NCBI GenBank assembly: GCA_900547685.1
Contig: URHS01000021.1
Location: 1 to 42,885 of the forward strand
Source of the DNA: an uncultured Blautia sp.
GTDB taxonomy: Bacteria > Bacillota > Clostridia > Lachnospirales > Lachnospiraceae
Direction of reading: 5' to 3'
Length of the DNA stretch: 42,885 nucleotides
Part shown: positions 1 to 8,200 of the stretch, in pieces
Position numbering within the stretch: position 1 is the first letter of the stretch
How the letters are laid out: each line of letters opens with the position of its first letter
Notes under the pieces: generated by a model
The model's database searches: none
What the model was told of the DNA's origin: nothing
The model's input: the letters and a program-made list of their open reading frames with translations, nothing else
Made by a program: the position numbers and the translations under genes

Positions 1-22
1 TTGTGCAGGCTTTTTTCATTCA

Positions 23-46
23 AAAGTTCGATAAAGATCGAACTTT
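23..46. repeat. Perfect 10-bp inverted repeat with 4-nt loop
   Basis: The arms AAAGTTCGAT and ATCGAACTTT are perfect complements around the loop AAAG. Neither side carries a good T-tract (minus strand has only TTTTG after the stem), so it is not a convincing intrinsic terminator. It lies just beyond the terminators that follow leuS. It could be an operator or the end of a neighbouring transcript outside the window; function unknown. Confidence 0.6.
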
Positions 47-54
47 CCTATAAA

Positions 55-92
55 GTAAAAAATAACGCAGATAATACCTCTACCATCTGCGT
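55..92 (-). terminator. Intrinsic terminator, second after leuS
   Basis: On the minus strand an 8-bp stem, ACGCAGAT/ATCTGCGT, with a 12-nt loop is followed by TATTTTTTA. It lies about 115 bases beyond the first leuS terminator. No open frame is visible between the two, so it is either a back-up terminator or the end of a short untranslated RNA from 93-206. Confidence 0.65.
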
Positions 93-206
93 CATTCCTC
101 TAATGTTTTCTTGAAATATTTCCGAGCACTTTATTCTACAGCAGTGCCGTACAAGTTCACGAGGCCAGCTCGTTTGCTTGACGGACATACGCCCTATAGA
201 TAACAA
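93..206. other. Non-coding gap between two terminators
   Basis: No ORF with a ribosome binding site is visible on either strand. A small 5-bp hairpin (ACGAG/CTCGT) lies near 160-174. I compared it by eye with SRP RNA, tmRNA and RNase P landmarks and saw no match. A small RNA on the minus strand that uses the terminator at 55-92 is possible but unsupported. Confidence 0.3.
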
Positions 207-249
207 AAAAGATGTCCTTATTCCTATAAATAGGATAAGTCCATCTTTT
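203..249 (-). terminator. Intrinsic terminator of leuS
   Basis: A long imperfect stem (AAAAGATG.. to ..CATCTTTT) around the loop near 225-231 is followed on the minus strand by CATCTTTTTTGTTA. It begins 17 bases after the leuS stop codon, the expected place for the operon end. Confidence 0.8.
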
Positions 250-265
250 CCGTTATCTGCACTGC

Positions 266-2680
266 CTACTTCATTACGATATTAATAATTTTCTTCGGAA
301 CATAAATTTCCTTCACAATATTTCCTGTCAATTTATCTGCAATGGCTGCTTTACCTGCTTCAATGGCTTCTTCTTTTGTTGCCTCTGCACTAATGGAAAT
401 TACAGTTTTTGTCTTTCCGTTAATCTGAACAGGAACTTCGATTTCATCATCTTTCATGGCATCTTCATCTGCTGTTGGCCACTGTGTATGGAATACAGAA
501 TCTGTATGACCATATTCCTGCCATAATTCTTCTGCCACATGAGGAGCAAATGGAGCTAAAAGCTGTACAAAGGCTTCAATAGTTGCTTTGTCTATTCCGC
601 CTTCTTTTTTCGCCATATCAATCAGCTTGTTATTATATTCCATAAATCCGGAAATAACTGTATTCAGGCTGAAGCTTTCCAGACGCTGTGTAATGTCATA
701 AACAAGTTTATGACGCATTTTTACCATTTCTTTTGTCTCTGCAACATTTGCTTCCTTACTGTCCATAGCCAGTTTCCAGAAACGGTTGATAAAGCGGTAT
801 ACACCATCAATACCTCTGTCATCCCATTCTGCATCTAATTCCGGCGGACCTACGAATAATTCGTAAAGTCTTAACGCATCACATCCATAGTCTCTTACCA
901 AATCATCAGGAGAAACGACGTTTCCTTTTGACTTACTCATCTTAATACCATTCTTACCTGTGATCATACCCTGGTTAAACAGTTTCTGGAATGGTTCATC
1001 AAAGTCTACCACGCCGATGTCATGCAGGAATTTTGTGTAGAAACGGGAATACAGAAGATGCAGTACCGCATGTTCTACACCACCGATGTACATATCTACC
1101 GGCAGATATTTTTCTGCTTTTTCTTTGGAAACCAATGCTTCTGTATTTTTGTTATCTACATAACGCAGGAAATACCAAGAAGAACCTGCCCACTGAGGCA
1201 TAGTATTAGTTTCTCTCTTCGCAGGTGCTCCACAGCATGGACAAGTAGTATTTACCCATTCCTCAATACCTGCTAATGGTGATTCACCTGTACCTGTTGG
1301 TTCATAAGACTCTACATCCGGCAGTGTCAGTGGAAGCTGGTCTTCCGGAACAGGCACATTACCACAGTTTGGACAATGAATAATCGGAATTGGTTCGCCC
1401 CAATAACGCTGACGGGAGAATACCCAGTCACGTAACTTAAAGTTTACGGTTTTGCGTCCGATACCCATTTTTTCAATCATTTCAGGCGCTTCTTTTTTCA
1501 GAACAGCAGATTCCATACCATTCCATTCGCCGGAGTTAATCATAGTTCCGGAAGCTTCTGTGTATGCTTCTGTCATATTTTCGATTTCTTTTCCGTCTTT
1601 TGCAATAACCTGAACAATCGGAATATTGAATTTTGTAGCAAATTCAAAGTCACGGTCATCATGAGCAGGTACACACATAATTGCTCCTGTACCGTAATCA
1701 GCCAATACATAGTCAGATAACCAGATTGGAGTTTTTTTGCCGTTCAGTGGATTGATTGCATAGCTTCCTGTAAATACGCCTGTTTTTTCTTTATCCTGTA
1801 AACGGTCTACGTTGGATTTCATAGAAGCATCATAAATATATTTTTCTACTGCTTCTCTAGTTTCATCTGTAGCCAGTTCTTTTGCCATAGCGTGTTCCGG
1901 AGCTAGTACCATAAAGGTTGCACCATGAAGTGTATCCGGTCTTGTAGTGTAAACTGTGATTTTCTCGTCTTTTCCTTCTACCGGGAACTGTACTTCTGCT
2001 CCATAAGATTTTCCAATCCATTCAGCCTGCATTTTCTTAACTTTTTCAGGCCAATCCAGTTTATCTAAGTCATTTAATAAACGATCCGCATACTTTGTAA
2101 TTCTCAGCATCCACTGGCGCAGGTTTTTCTTTGTCACTTCTGCTCCACAGCGTTCACATTTACCATTTACAACTTCTTCATTTGCCAGACCTGTTTTACA
2201 GGAAGGACACCAGTTAATTGGGAATTCTTTCTCGTAAGCCAGACCCTCTTTAAACATTTTTACAAAAATCCACTGTGTCCATTTATAAAATTCCGGATCT
2301 GTAGTATTTACTTCTCTGTCCCAATCATAAATAGCAGAAATATCGTTTAACTGTCTTTTGAAGTTCTTTACATTTTCCGCTGTAGATTTGGAAGGATGAA
2401 CACCCATTTTAATTGCATAGTTTTCTGCAGGAAGTCCAAAAGCATCCCAGCCCATTGGATGAATTAAATAATATCCCTGCATCATTTTAAAGCGGCTCCA
2501 TACATCAGAGATTACATAACCTCTCCAGTGTCCTACATGAAGGCCGTTTCCTGAAGGATATGGGAACATATCCAGACAATAATATTTTGGTTTTTTGCCA
2601 TCATCAACATTTACCGGGTTTTCTTCCCAGTTTTTACGCCATTTCTGCTCAATCGCCTTATGATTATAAGGTACTGCCAT
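266..2680 (-). CDS. leuS: Leucyl-tRNA synthetase
   Basis: Class Ia aminoacyl-tRNA synthetase charging tRNA-Leu with leucine in the cytoplasm. The ATG at 2680 gives 804 residues, normal for bacterial LeuRS; it has AGGAGG eight bases upstream. The frame is open further upstream but that stretch lies inside the T-box terminator, so it is not used. Visible motifs: HVGH (about 48-51, the HIGH signature), Cys pairs of zinc-binding modules near 155-180 and around 440-500, the editing-domain threonine-rich TTRPDTLHGAT and DYGTGAIMCVPAHD, and KMSKS at about 580-584, followed by the anticodon-binding domain and a C-terminal tRNA-contact domain. Transcribed alone from a strong promoter through a leucine T-box, so expression should rise when uncharged tRNA-Leu accumulates. 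Nothing unusual in the protein. Confidence 0.98.
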   Translation of the reverse strand: MAVPYNHKAIEQKWRKNWEENPVNVDDGKKPKYYCLDMFPYPSGNGLHVGHWRGYVISDVWSRFKMMQGYYLIHPMGWDAFGLPAENYAIKMGVHPSKSTAENVKNFKRQLNDISAIYDWDREVNTTDPEFYKWTQWIFVKMFKEGLAYEKEFPINWCPSCKTGLANEEVVNGKCERCGAEVTKKNLRQWMLRITKYADRLLNDLDKLDWPEKVKKMQAEWIGKSYGAEVQFPVEGKDEKITVYTTRPDTLHGATFMVLAPEHAMAKELATDETREAVEKYIYDASMKSNVDRLQDKEKTGVFTGSYAINPLNGKKTPIWLSDYVLADYGTGAIMCVPAHDDRDFEFATKFNIPIVQVIAKDGKEIENMTEAYTEASGTMINSGEWNGMESAVLKKEAPEMIEKMGIGRKTVNFKLRDWVFSRQRYWGEPIPIIHCPNCGNVPVPEDQLPLTLPDVESYEPTGTGESPLAGIEEWVNTTCPCCGAPAKRETNTMPQWAGSSWYFLRYVDNKNTEALVSKEKAEKYLPVDMYIGGVEHAVLHLLYSRFYTKFLHDIGVVDFDEPFQKLFNQGMITGKNGIKMSKSKGNVVSPDDLVRDYGCDALRLYELFVGPPELDAEWDDRGIDGVYRFINRFWKLAMDSKEANVAETKEMVKMRHKLVYDITQRLESFSLNTVISGFMEYNNKLIDMAKKEGGIDKATIEAFVQLLAPFAPHVAEELWQEYGHTDSVFHTQWPTADEDAMKDDEIEVPVQINGKTKTVISISAEATKEEAIEAGKAAIADKLTGNIVKEIYVPKKIINIVMK

Positions 2681-2713
2681 TTTCTTTTCCTCCTGTATTG
2701 TAAAAAATTTCCT

Positions 2714-2762
2714 ATGAAATAAAGAAGCCCTCTCATCTCCTGATTCAGAGACGAAAGGGCTT
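2714..2762 (-). terminator. T-box attenuator terminator of leuS
   Basis: A 15-bp stem on the minus strand (arms 2748-2762 and 2725-2739, one C/T mismatch and one G-U pair) is followed by CTTTATTTC. The 5' part of its first arm lies next to the conserved T-box sequence, as needed for the mutually exclusive antiterminator. Confidence 0.85.
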
Positions 2763-2982
2763 AGATTCCGCGGTACCACTCTAATTCACAGATATTCATC
2801 TGTGCACTCATTTTTCTATAACGGGAAATCCCGCCCAAATCTACTTAAAGTCCAAAAACTGTTCAATTCGGGAACTCCGAGGCGAGTTGGGAATCTTACG
2901 TATCTGCCTTGCACCAAACGGCAGCTCTCTTTATACGCAGTTTTTCTTAATACTCCTCATCTACGTCTGTCTATATGAAACT
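2714..2982 (-). promoter_or_regulatory. T-box leader, leucine-specific (specifier CTC)
   Basis: Reading the minus strand, the conserved T-box AGAGTGGTACCGCG is at 2769-2782. It binds the acceptor end of uncharged tRNA. The stem I landmarks AGAGAGCTGCCG and GGTGCAAGGC are visible, then the specifier loop AACTCGCCTCGGAG; the codon in the specifier position is CTC (2884-2886), leucine, which matches the downstream gene. Uncharged tRNA-Leu is expected to stabilise the antiterminator and allow leuS transcription. The 5' end is inferred from the promoter at 2989-3017. Confidence 0.92.
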
Positions 2983-2988
2983 ATACAT

Positions 2989-3017
2989 ATTTTACTCAGT
3001 GGTTTCTTTTTTGTCAA
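2989..3017 (-). promoter_or_regulatory. SigA-type promoter of the leuS T-box leader
   Basis: TTGACA (3012-3017), 17-base spacer, TAAAAT (2989-2994). The TAA stop codon of the upstream gene (2992-2994) is part of the -10 box, so the two units overlap with no intergenic space. Predicted start of transcription is near 2982, just before T-box stem I. Confidence 0.85.
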
Positions 3018-4665
3018 CCCCTGTCTCCGGTTTTTTATCACCCAGAGCTGTTACCGTAGAAATCGGCTCTCCCGGAATAAAGTGTACTGTCAAAGTATCA
3101 CCAACATCATATCCTACGATTTCCGGATATTCTGTCACCGGAATATCAAAAATAAATTTCTGCTCTGTCTGTCCGGCTTCCAGTCCTGTCACTGCTGCAC
3201 CTTCACCGCCCAGTGTAATATAGAAATGAGAGTTCCCTTCAATAACTGCCTGTGCCATTTTTTCAATTGTTCCTGTCATGGAAATATCACTTTCCATACC
3301 ATTACCTGACGCAATACCGTTGTCTGCCAACAGCTTTTCATAATTCTTCTCACATTCAGCAACCGTATCTCCAATGGCAACTGTCTGATATTTCTGTACG
3401 TTGACCATCGCATATTTTTTTACAAGTCCTGCACCGTCTTTCAATGCCATAAAATATGTTGGCTGATCAGAAATATTTAAAAGTAATGGAAACGCTGCCT
3501 GATACTTCAGGTTCTGTACCTGACCTTCTGCAGAATCCATAGCAGAACGTTCCTGCGCACCATCGCAAACATAGTATCTTGTTTCCATAGTTCTCTGGTT
3601 CATCAATACAAATCCTACATTAGATTTATCTCCACTGACAGATGTTACACCCGTATATACCCATACATCATCATCCAAAGCCAGATAGTTATTACCATCT
3701 GTTGTTTTCAGACAACCTTTCTGTCCTAAAACACTGTTCAAGAAACCATTTTTCAACATTCCGTGATAGTTATAAAGCTCTAAAAGTAAATCTGCCGGAT
3801 ATGCACGGTCTACCCACTGTGGACAATCCTCAATTTTATAATCCGTTGTTTCACCTGTCTGCGCATTACAAAGTACCACTCTGCCAATAGTCTGACCTCC
3901 GAATAAACCGATGTTAAATTTCTTTACAGGGCAAATCCAGTATGGTGTTCCTTCATCATCAATTTCAAAACTTAGCTGGTCAAACATATAAGTAGGATAT
4001 TTAAAACGCAGATGACGATAAATATTGCGGTTAAAATATTCTGACTCTGAATATTTAATTGGTTTGTCCAGTTTTACCAGCTCTGTATTCTGTGTTGCCA
4101 TATCAATTCGAATATACGCCGGAATCCCCTCTTTCTGGTTTGTCAGCCATTTAATTCCGCTGGCATATACAAGAGGTGTAACACGATACGGCTGTCCCTG
4201 ATAGTTAATCTGTGAATATAATCCACTTACTTCAAACTGAGACACCATATCTACCATACTTCCCATCTTTCTGTTTCCCAGAAGTTCTGCAGAATCCTTG
4301 TCCAAAAGAGGTATTTGGTCGTAACTGATTTCTTTAATATCCTCTGTAAAGTCTCTTTCTTCCGGTGTTACTAACTGCTGATATTTCTTCGCATTGATAA
4401 TCGGAGAAGACAACAATGTTCCCACACCATAAACAACAACAATCGCAAGAACTAAAAATATTCCCACTTTCATGACCTTACTGCTTTTAATTTCCTGAGG
4501 ATTACGAAATCTCTTGCGGATACCATAAATCACCAATAGCAAAACAACCAATCCCCCAAGAAAAAACCAAAATCCACTTTCGTGAATATTAATTGCCGGC
4601 AATGTAATGTAATAATAAACAAATGCCAGAAGCAGTATACCAAATCCTGCTGCAATTTTTTTCAT
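2992..4665 (-). CDS. Membrane-anchored protein of unknown function, three N-terminal helices
   Basis: I do not recognise a named family. From the ATG at 4665 the product has 557 residues; an in-frame TTG at 4686 is also open but has no ribosome binding site, whereas AAAGG precedes the ATG. Predicted membrane helices lie at about 4-22, 33-49 and 67-86, the rest (about 470 residues) is soluble and probably outside the membrane, ending in a Lys/Glu-rich tail. The soluble part carries many aromatic residues and no cysteine-rich or catalytic signature I can name. It is a single-gene unit with its own promoter (4707-4735), placed between the EF-G paralogue and leuS. Likely conserved in relatives, since its end is integrated with the leuS promoter; role unknown. 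Confidence 0.85.
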   Translation of the reverse strand: MKKIAAGFGILLLAFVYYYITLPAINIHESGFWFFLGGLVVLLLVIYGIRKRFRNPQEIKSSKVMKVGIFLVLAIVVVYGVGTLLSSPIINAKKYQQLVTPEERDFTEDIKEISYDQIPLLDKDSAELLGNRKMGSMVDMVSQFEVSGLYSQINYQGQPYRVTPLVYASGIKWLTNQKEGIPAYIRIDMATQNTELVKLDKPIKYSESEYFNRNIYRHLRFKYPTYMFDQLSFEIDDEGTPYWICPVKKFNIGLFGGQTIGRVVLCNAQTGETTDYKIEDCPQWVDRAYPADLLLELYNYHGMLKNGFLNSVLGQKGCLKTTDGNNYLALDDDVWVYTGVTSVSGDKSNVGFVLMNQRTMETRYYVCDGAQERSAMDSAEGQVQNLKYQAAFPLLLNISDQPTYFMALKDGAGLVKKYAMVNVQKYQTVAIGDTVAECEKNYEKLLADNGIASGNGMESDISMTGTIEKMAQAVIEGNSHFYITLGGEGAAVTGLEAGQTEQKFIFDIPVTEYPEIVGYDVGDTLTVHFIPGEPISTVTALGDKKPETGVDKKETTE

Positions 4666-4706
4666 ACTTTCTACCAACCTTTCCAAGCAATTTTGCTTTG
4701 TTCAGT

Positions 4707-4735
4707 ATTGTAACATTCTTTCTATCTAGTTACAA
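4707..4735 (-). promoter_or_regulatory. Promoter of the three-helix membrane protein gene
   Basis: TTGTAA (4730-4735), 17-base spacer, TACAAT (4707-4712), about 40 bases upstream of the ATG at 4665 and just downstream of the terminator at 4753-4791. Confidence 0.65.
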
Positions 4736-4752
4736 CAATTTTCCCACGTAAA

Positions 4753-4791
4753 AAGAAAGTTCTGACAAAATTACTAAGTCAGAACTTTCTT
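4753..4791 (-). terminator. Intrinsic terminator of the EF-G paralogue gene
   Basis: A perfect 14-bp inverted repeat (AAGAAAGTTCTGAC and complement, 11-base loop); the minus strand reads CTTTCTTTTTACG at its 3' side. It starts about 20 bases after the stop codon of the upstream gene. Confidence 0.85.
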
Positions 4792-4812
4792 CTTAATTTA
4801 TTTGCTTATCGA

Positions 4813-6900
4813 TTATTCCTCTTCTGCTTTTGCTCGAGCTGCAATCTCTTTCTCCTGAATATCAGAAGGAGCTTGTTCATAGCGGGCAAATTCATAAGAA
4901 AATTCTCCGCTTCCTCCTGTCATGGAACGAAGATCTGTAGAATATCCGTAAATAGAAAGCATTGGTACATCTGCTTCTACAACTGTATATCCTTTACGTG
5001 CAGTATCCGGATTCATACCAAGTACACGACCTCTTCTCTTATTCAAATCACCCATAACATCTCCGGTAAATTTATCCAGCACACTTACTTTCATAGACAC
5101 GATTGGCTCTAAAAGTACAGGAGAAGCCTCCATAAAACCTTTCTTAAACGCCTGAATAGCAGCTGTTTTAAATGCCATTTCAGAAGAGTCTACCGGATGG
5201 TAAGAACCGTCATATAAAGTAGCTTTCACACCCACTACCGGATAAGAAGCAACAGGGCCTTTCAATACAGACTCCTGAATACCCTTTTCTACTGCCGGGA
5301 AGTAATTCTTCGGAACTGCTCCGCCTACAACGGTCTGTTCAAACACATAAGGAGTTTCCAAATCGCCGGATGGTTCAAATGTCATTTTTACATGACCATA
5401 CTGTCCATGTCCGCCGGACTGTTTTTTGTATTTGTATTCCACATCTGATTTTTTACGAATAGTTTCTTTAAAAGGAACCTTAGGCTCAGATAAAACAATA
5501 TCTACTTTATAACGTTCTTTTAATTTACTTACTACAATGTCAAGATGCTGTTCGCCAATACCATATAATAAAGTCTGACGATTTTGTGCATCATTAACAG
5601 CTTTCAAAGTTAAATCTTCCTGCATCATTTTTGCCAATGCCTGAGATACTTTATCATCATCACCCTTATTTACAGTCTGATAACGTTTGTAAGTATAAGG
5701 AGTAGAAATATCTGTTTTACCGTAAAGAATTGGTGTATTCTTTGTAGCCAGTGTATCTCCTGTAGTTACTGTGCTAAGTTTTGCAATAGCTCCAATATCT
5801 CCTGCGTGAAGTTCTGCCACTTCTACCGGTTTAGAACCTTCCAGAATATAGAGTTTATTCAGCTTTTCTTCTGAATCCTTTGATACATTAAAGAGAACAT
5901 CATCACCTTTAATAACACCTGAGCATACCTTAACCAATGAATATTTTCCTAAGAACGGATCTACAATTGTTTTAAATACATAGGCAGATTTTGCTTTTGT
6001 AAAATCGTAATTTGCCTGATAAATTTCATTCGTTTTTGTATTCATACCTGCACAGGTTTTCTGGTCAGGACTTGGGAAATATCCACAGATATCATCTAAA
6101 AGGTTTGCGACACCCTGAATATTAACAGTAGAACCCATACATACCGGAATAATACTTCCGTCAGAAATATTCATTTTTAATGCAGCTGAAACTTCTGCCA
6201 CAGAGAATTCCTCTCCTGCAAAATAACGGTCCATAAACTCTTCACTGATTTCTGCTACAGATTCCATTAAAGTTTCATGATATTTGTCTAAATATTCATT
6301 CAAATATTCAGGAACAGGACATTCTTTCTTCTGTCCTCTTTCAATATATCTTCGACCTGCCTGTTTTACGATATTTACATATCCTACAAATTTTCCGTCT
6401 TCTCTGATTGGCATGTGCAATGGTGCAATTTTTTTACCGTACAATTCTGTAAGCTGTTCTACCACCTGACGATAGCTGACATCATCAATATCCATTTCCG
6501 TAACAAAGAACATTCTAGGAAGATTATATTTTTCGCAAAGCTCCCATGCCTTCTGTGTTCCAACCTGAACACCATCTTTACCGGAAACAACAATAATGGC
6601 TGCGTCAGCAGCTCCTACGGCCTCTTCAACTTCACCCACAAAGTCAAAATAACCCGGAGTATCCAATACATTAATCTTTACTTTTCCCCATTCAACTGGA
6701 ATTACAGATGTAGAAATTGAAAATTTTCTCTTTATTTCTTCTTTATCAAAATCACTAATTGTGTTGCCATCTGTTACCTTTCCTAATCGGCTTGTAATAC
6801 CTGATAAATAAGCCATTGCCTCTGCCAGACTTGTTTTTCCGGCACCTCCATGACCAAGCAGGACCACATTTCTAATTCTGTCGGTTCTAAAAACGTCCAT
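4813..6900 (-). CDS. Elongation factor G paralogue (FusA2-like translational GTPase)
   Basis: The 695 residues have the full length and domain order of EF-G (GTPase domain, domains II-V), ending in the EF-G C-terminal fold. The ATG at 6900 is preceded by GGGAGG. The GTPase motifs differ from housekeeping EF-G: the P-loop is GHGGAGKT (16-23) instead of AHIDAGKTT, the switch II motif is DTPGYFDF (80-87) with Tyr where EF-G has the catalytic His, the RGIT-type switch I motif is replaced by RKFSI near 58-62, and the guanine-binding NKMD is TEMD (134-137). DTPGY also occurs in the FusA2 group, so this is a family trait rather than decay. It stands alone between its own promoter and terminator, away from rpsL/rpsG/tuf. 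Ribosome interaction is likely; the precise role (stress, recycling, ribosome protection) cannot be read from sequence. Confidence 0.85.
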   Translation of the reverse strand: MDVFRTDRIRNVVLLGHGGAGKTSLAEAMAYLSGITSRLGKVTDGNTISDFDKEEIKRKFSISTSVIPVEWGKVKINVLDTPGYFDFVGEVEEAVGAADAAIIVVSGKDGVQVGTQKAWELCEKYNLPRMFFVTEMDIDDVSYRQVVEQLTELYGKKIAPLHMPIREDGKFVGYVNIVKQAGRRYIERGQKKECPVPEYLNEYLDKYHETLMESVAEISEEFMDRYFAGEEFSVAEVSAALKMNISDGSIIPVCMGSTVNIQGVANLLDDICGYFPSPDQKTCAGMNTKTNEIYQANYDFTKAKSAYVFKTIVDPFLGKYSLVKVCSGVIKGDDVLFNVSKDSEEKLNKLYILEGSKPVEVAELHAGDIGAIAKLSTVTTGDTLATKNTPILYGKTDISTPYTYKRYQTVNKGDDDKVSQALAKMMQEDLTLKAVNDAQNRQTLLYGIGEQHLDIVVSKLKERYKVDIVLSEPKVPFKETIRKKSDVEYKYKKQSGGHGQYGHVKMTFEPSGDLETPYVFEQTVVGGAVPKNYFPAVEKGIQESVLKGPVASYPVVGVKATLYDGSYHPVDSSEMAFKTAAIQAFKKGFMEASPVLLEPIVSMKVSVLDKFTGDVMGDLNKRRGRVLGMNPDTARKGYTVVEADVPMLSIYGYSTDLRSMTGGSGEFSYEFARYEQAPSDIQEKEIAARAKAEEE

Positions 6901-6931
6901 ATGTAATACCTCCCAAATATATTATGTGTAT

Positions 6932-6960
6932 ATTTTACTAAAAAAATTGATATATTTCAA
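6932..6960 (-). promoter_or_regulatory. Promoter of the EF-G paralogue gene
   Basis: TTGAAA (6955-6960), 17-base spacer, TAAAAT (6932-6937), giving a leader of about 25 bases. Back to back with the tyrA promoter at 7019-7047. Confidence 0.7.
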
Positions 6961-7018
6961 GTATTTTATTCAAATTAAACAAGTTTTTTTCTTCTCCTAT
7001 CTGAATACATCGATAGAA

Positions 7019-7047
7019 TTGACAATTGCAAAAACCTGTCATAAAAT
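7019..7047 (+). promoter_or_regulatory. SigA-type promoter of tyrA-aroA
   Basis: TTGACA (7019-7024), 17-base spacer, TAAAAT (7042-7047). Start of transcription predicted near 7054, about 38 bases ahead of the tyrA ATG. Confidence 0.85.
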
Positions 7048-7063
7048 GATACTGTTTGACAGG
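7035..7063. repeat. Dyad CCTGTCA-N15-TGACAGG over the tyrA promoter (possible operator)
   Basis: Perfect 7-bp arms flank the -10 box and the predicted transcription start. Half-sites are 22 bp centre to centre, two helical turns, which suits a dimeric repressor. Because transcription would start between the arms, an RNA hairpin is unlikely. The binding protein is unknown. Confidence 0.45.
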
Positions 7064-7091
7064 ATTTTAATTAGAAGGAGTATTGAACTAT

Positions 7092-8189
7092 ATGGAAACC
7101 ACAACTATTGGTTTTATTGGTCTGGGGCTTATTGGCGGCTCCATTGCAAAAGCAATACGAAAATTTCATCCGGATTATCAGATTATCGCTTACAACCGTA
7201 CAACAGATACTTTAAAAGATGCGGTTTTTGATGGAATTGTGGACATTCCCTGCAATGAGCATGATCCGCGCTTTGCCCTTTGCGACTATGTCTTTTTATG
7301 TGCAACGGTAGATTATAATATCGAATGCCTTCCATGGCTGAAACAGGTAATCCGCCCAAGTTGCATTCTTACAGATGTTGGCAGCGTAAAAGGAGAAATT
7401 CATCGAAAAGTTACAGAACTTGACATGGCTTACAATTTTATTGGAGGACATCCCATGGCAGGAAGTGAAAACATGGGATACGAACATTCTACTGACCATT
7501 TAATTGAAAATGCCTACTATATTCTTACCCCCTCTGAAGAGGTAGGTCTTGATAAAATAGGAAAATACACAGAACTGGTAACTTCCATTGGCGCTTTGCC
7601 AATGATTTTAACTTGGGACGAGCATGATTTTATTACTGCGGCAATCAGCCATCTTCCTCATATTGTGGCAGCGTCTCTTGTGAATGTAGTAAAAAAACTG
7701 GATTCACCACTGGAACACATGAAAACCATTGCAGCAGGGGGATTCAAAGATATTACCCGTATTGCATCTTCTTCTCCATATATGTGGCAACAGATTTGTC
7801 TGGAAAATCCAGAACATATATCAAAAGTTTTAGACGAATATATACGCTTGATCGTACAGGCAAAATATTTAGTAGATCAAAAGGACGCTGACGGACTTTA
7901 CAATATGTTTGCACAATCCAAAGAATATCGAAATTCTTTTAGTGATGCTCCCAGTGGTCCAATTAAAAAAGATTTTGCACTTTACTGTGATATTATCGAT
8001 GAAACAGGCTCTATTGCAACCATTGCAACCATCCTTTCTATGAATAATATCAGTATTAAAAATATTGGTATTCTTCATAACAGAGAATTTGAAGATGGTG
8101 TATTAAAAATAGAATTTTATGATGAAGATGCCTTAAAAGAGGCTTCAGAACACCTTACAAAACGCAATTACAAAATTTATGAGAGATAG
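7092..8189 (+). CDS. tyrA: Prephenate dehydrogenase with C-terminal ACT domain
   Basis: Oxidises prephenate to 4-hydroxyphenylpyruvate with NAD(P) in tyrosine synthesis. An N-terminal Rossmann fold shows GLGLIGGS (about 10-17); the helical dimerisation domain contains the conserved GGHPMAGSE near 118-126 and the SHLPH segment near 198-202; residues about 295-365 form an ACT domain that usually binds the end product for feedback control. The ATG at 7092 is used (365 residues) because GAAGGAG lies 11 bases before it; a TTG at 7083 in the same frame is only two bases from that site. aroA follows after 11 bases, so both are in one operon for aromatic amino acids. No chorismate mutase is fused here. 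Confidence 0.95.
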   Translation: METTTIGFIGLGLIGGSIAKAIRKFHPDYQIIAYNRTTDTLKDAVFDGIVDIPCNEHDPRFALCDYVFLCATVDYNIECLPWLKQVIRPSCILTDVGSVKGEIHRKVTELDMAYNFIGGHPMAGSENMGYEHSTDHLIENAYYILTPSEEVGLDKIGKYTELVTSIGALPMILTWDEHDFITAAISHLPHIVAASLVNVVKKLDSPLEHMKTIAAGGFKDITRIASSSPYMWQQICLENPEHISKVLDEYIRLIVQAKYLVDQKDADGLYNMFAQSKEYRNSFSDAPSGPIKKDFALYCDIIDETGSIATIATILSMNNISIKNIGILHNREFEDGVLKIEFYDEDALKEASEHLTKRNYKIYER

Positions 8190-8200
8190 GAGGTTCTTCT

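Noticed and set aside
23..46. Terminal repeat of an insertion sequence
   Set aside because: Only one perfect hairpin is seen, with no transposase frame and no second copy in the window.
2681..2779. Extended N-terminus of LeuS
   Set aside because: The extra codons lie inside the T-box terminator stem; AGGAGG directly precedes the internal ATG.
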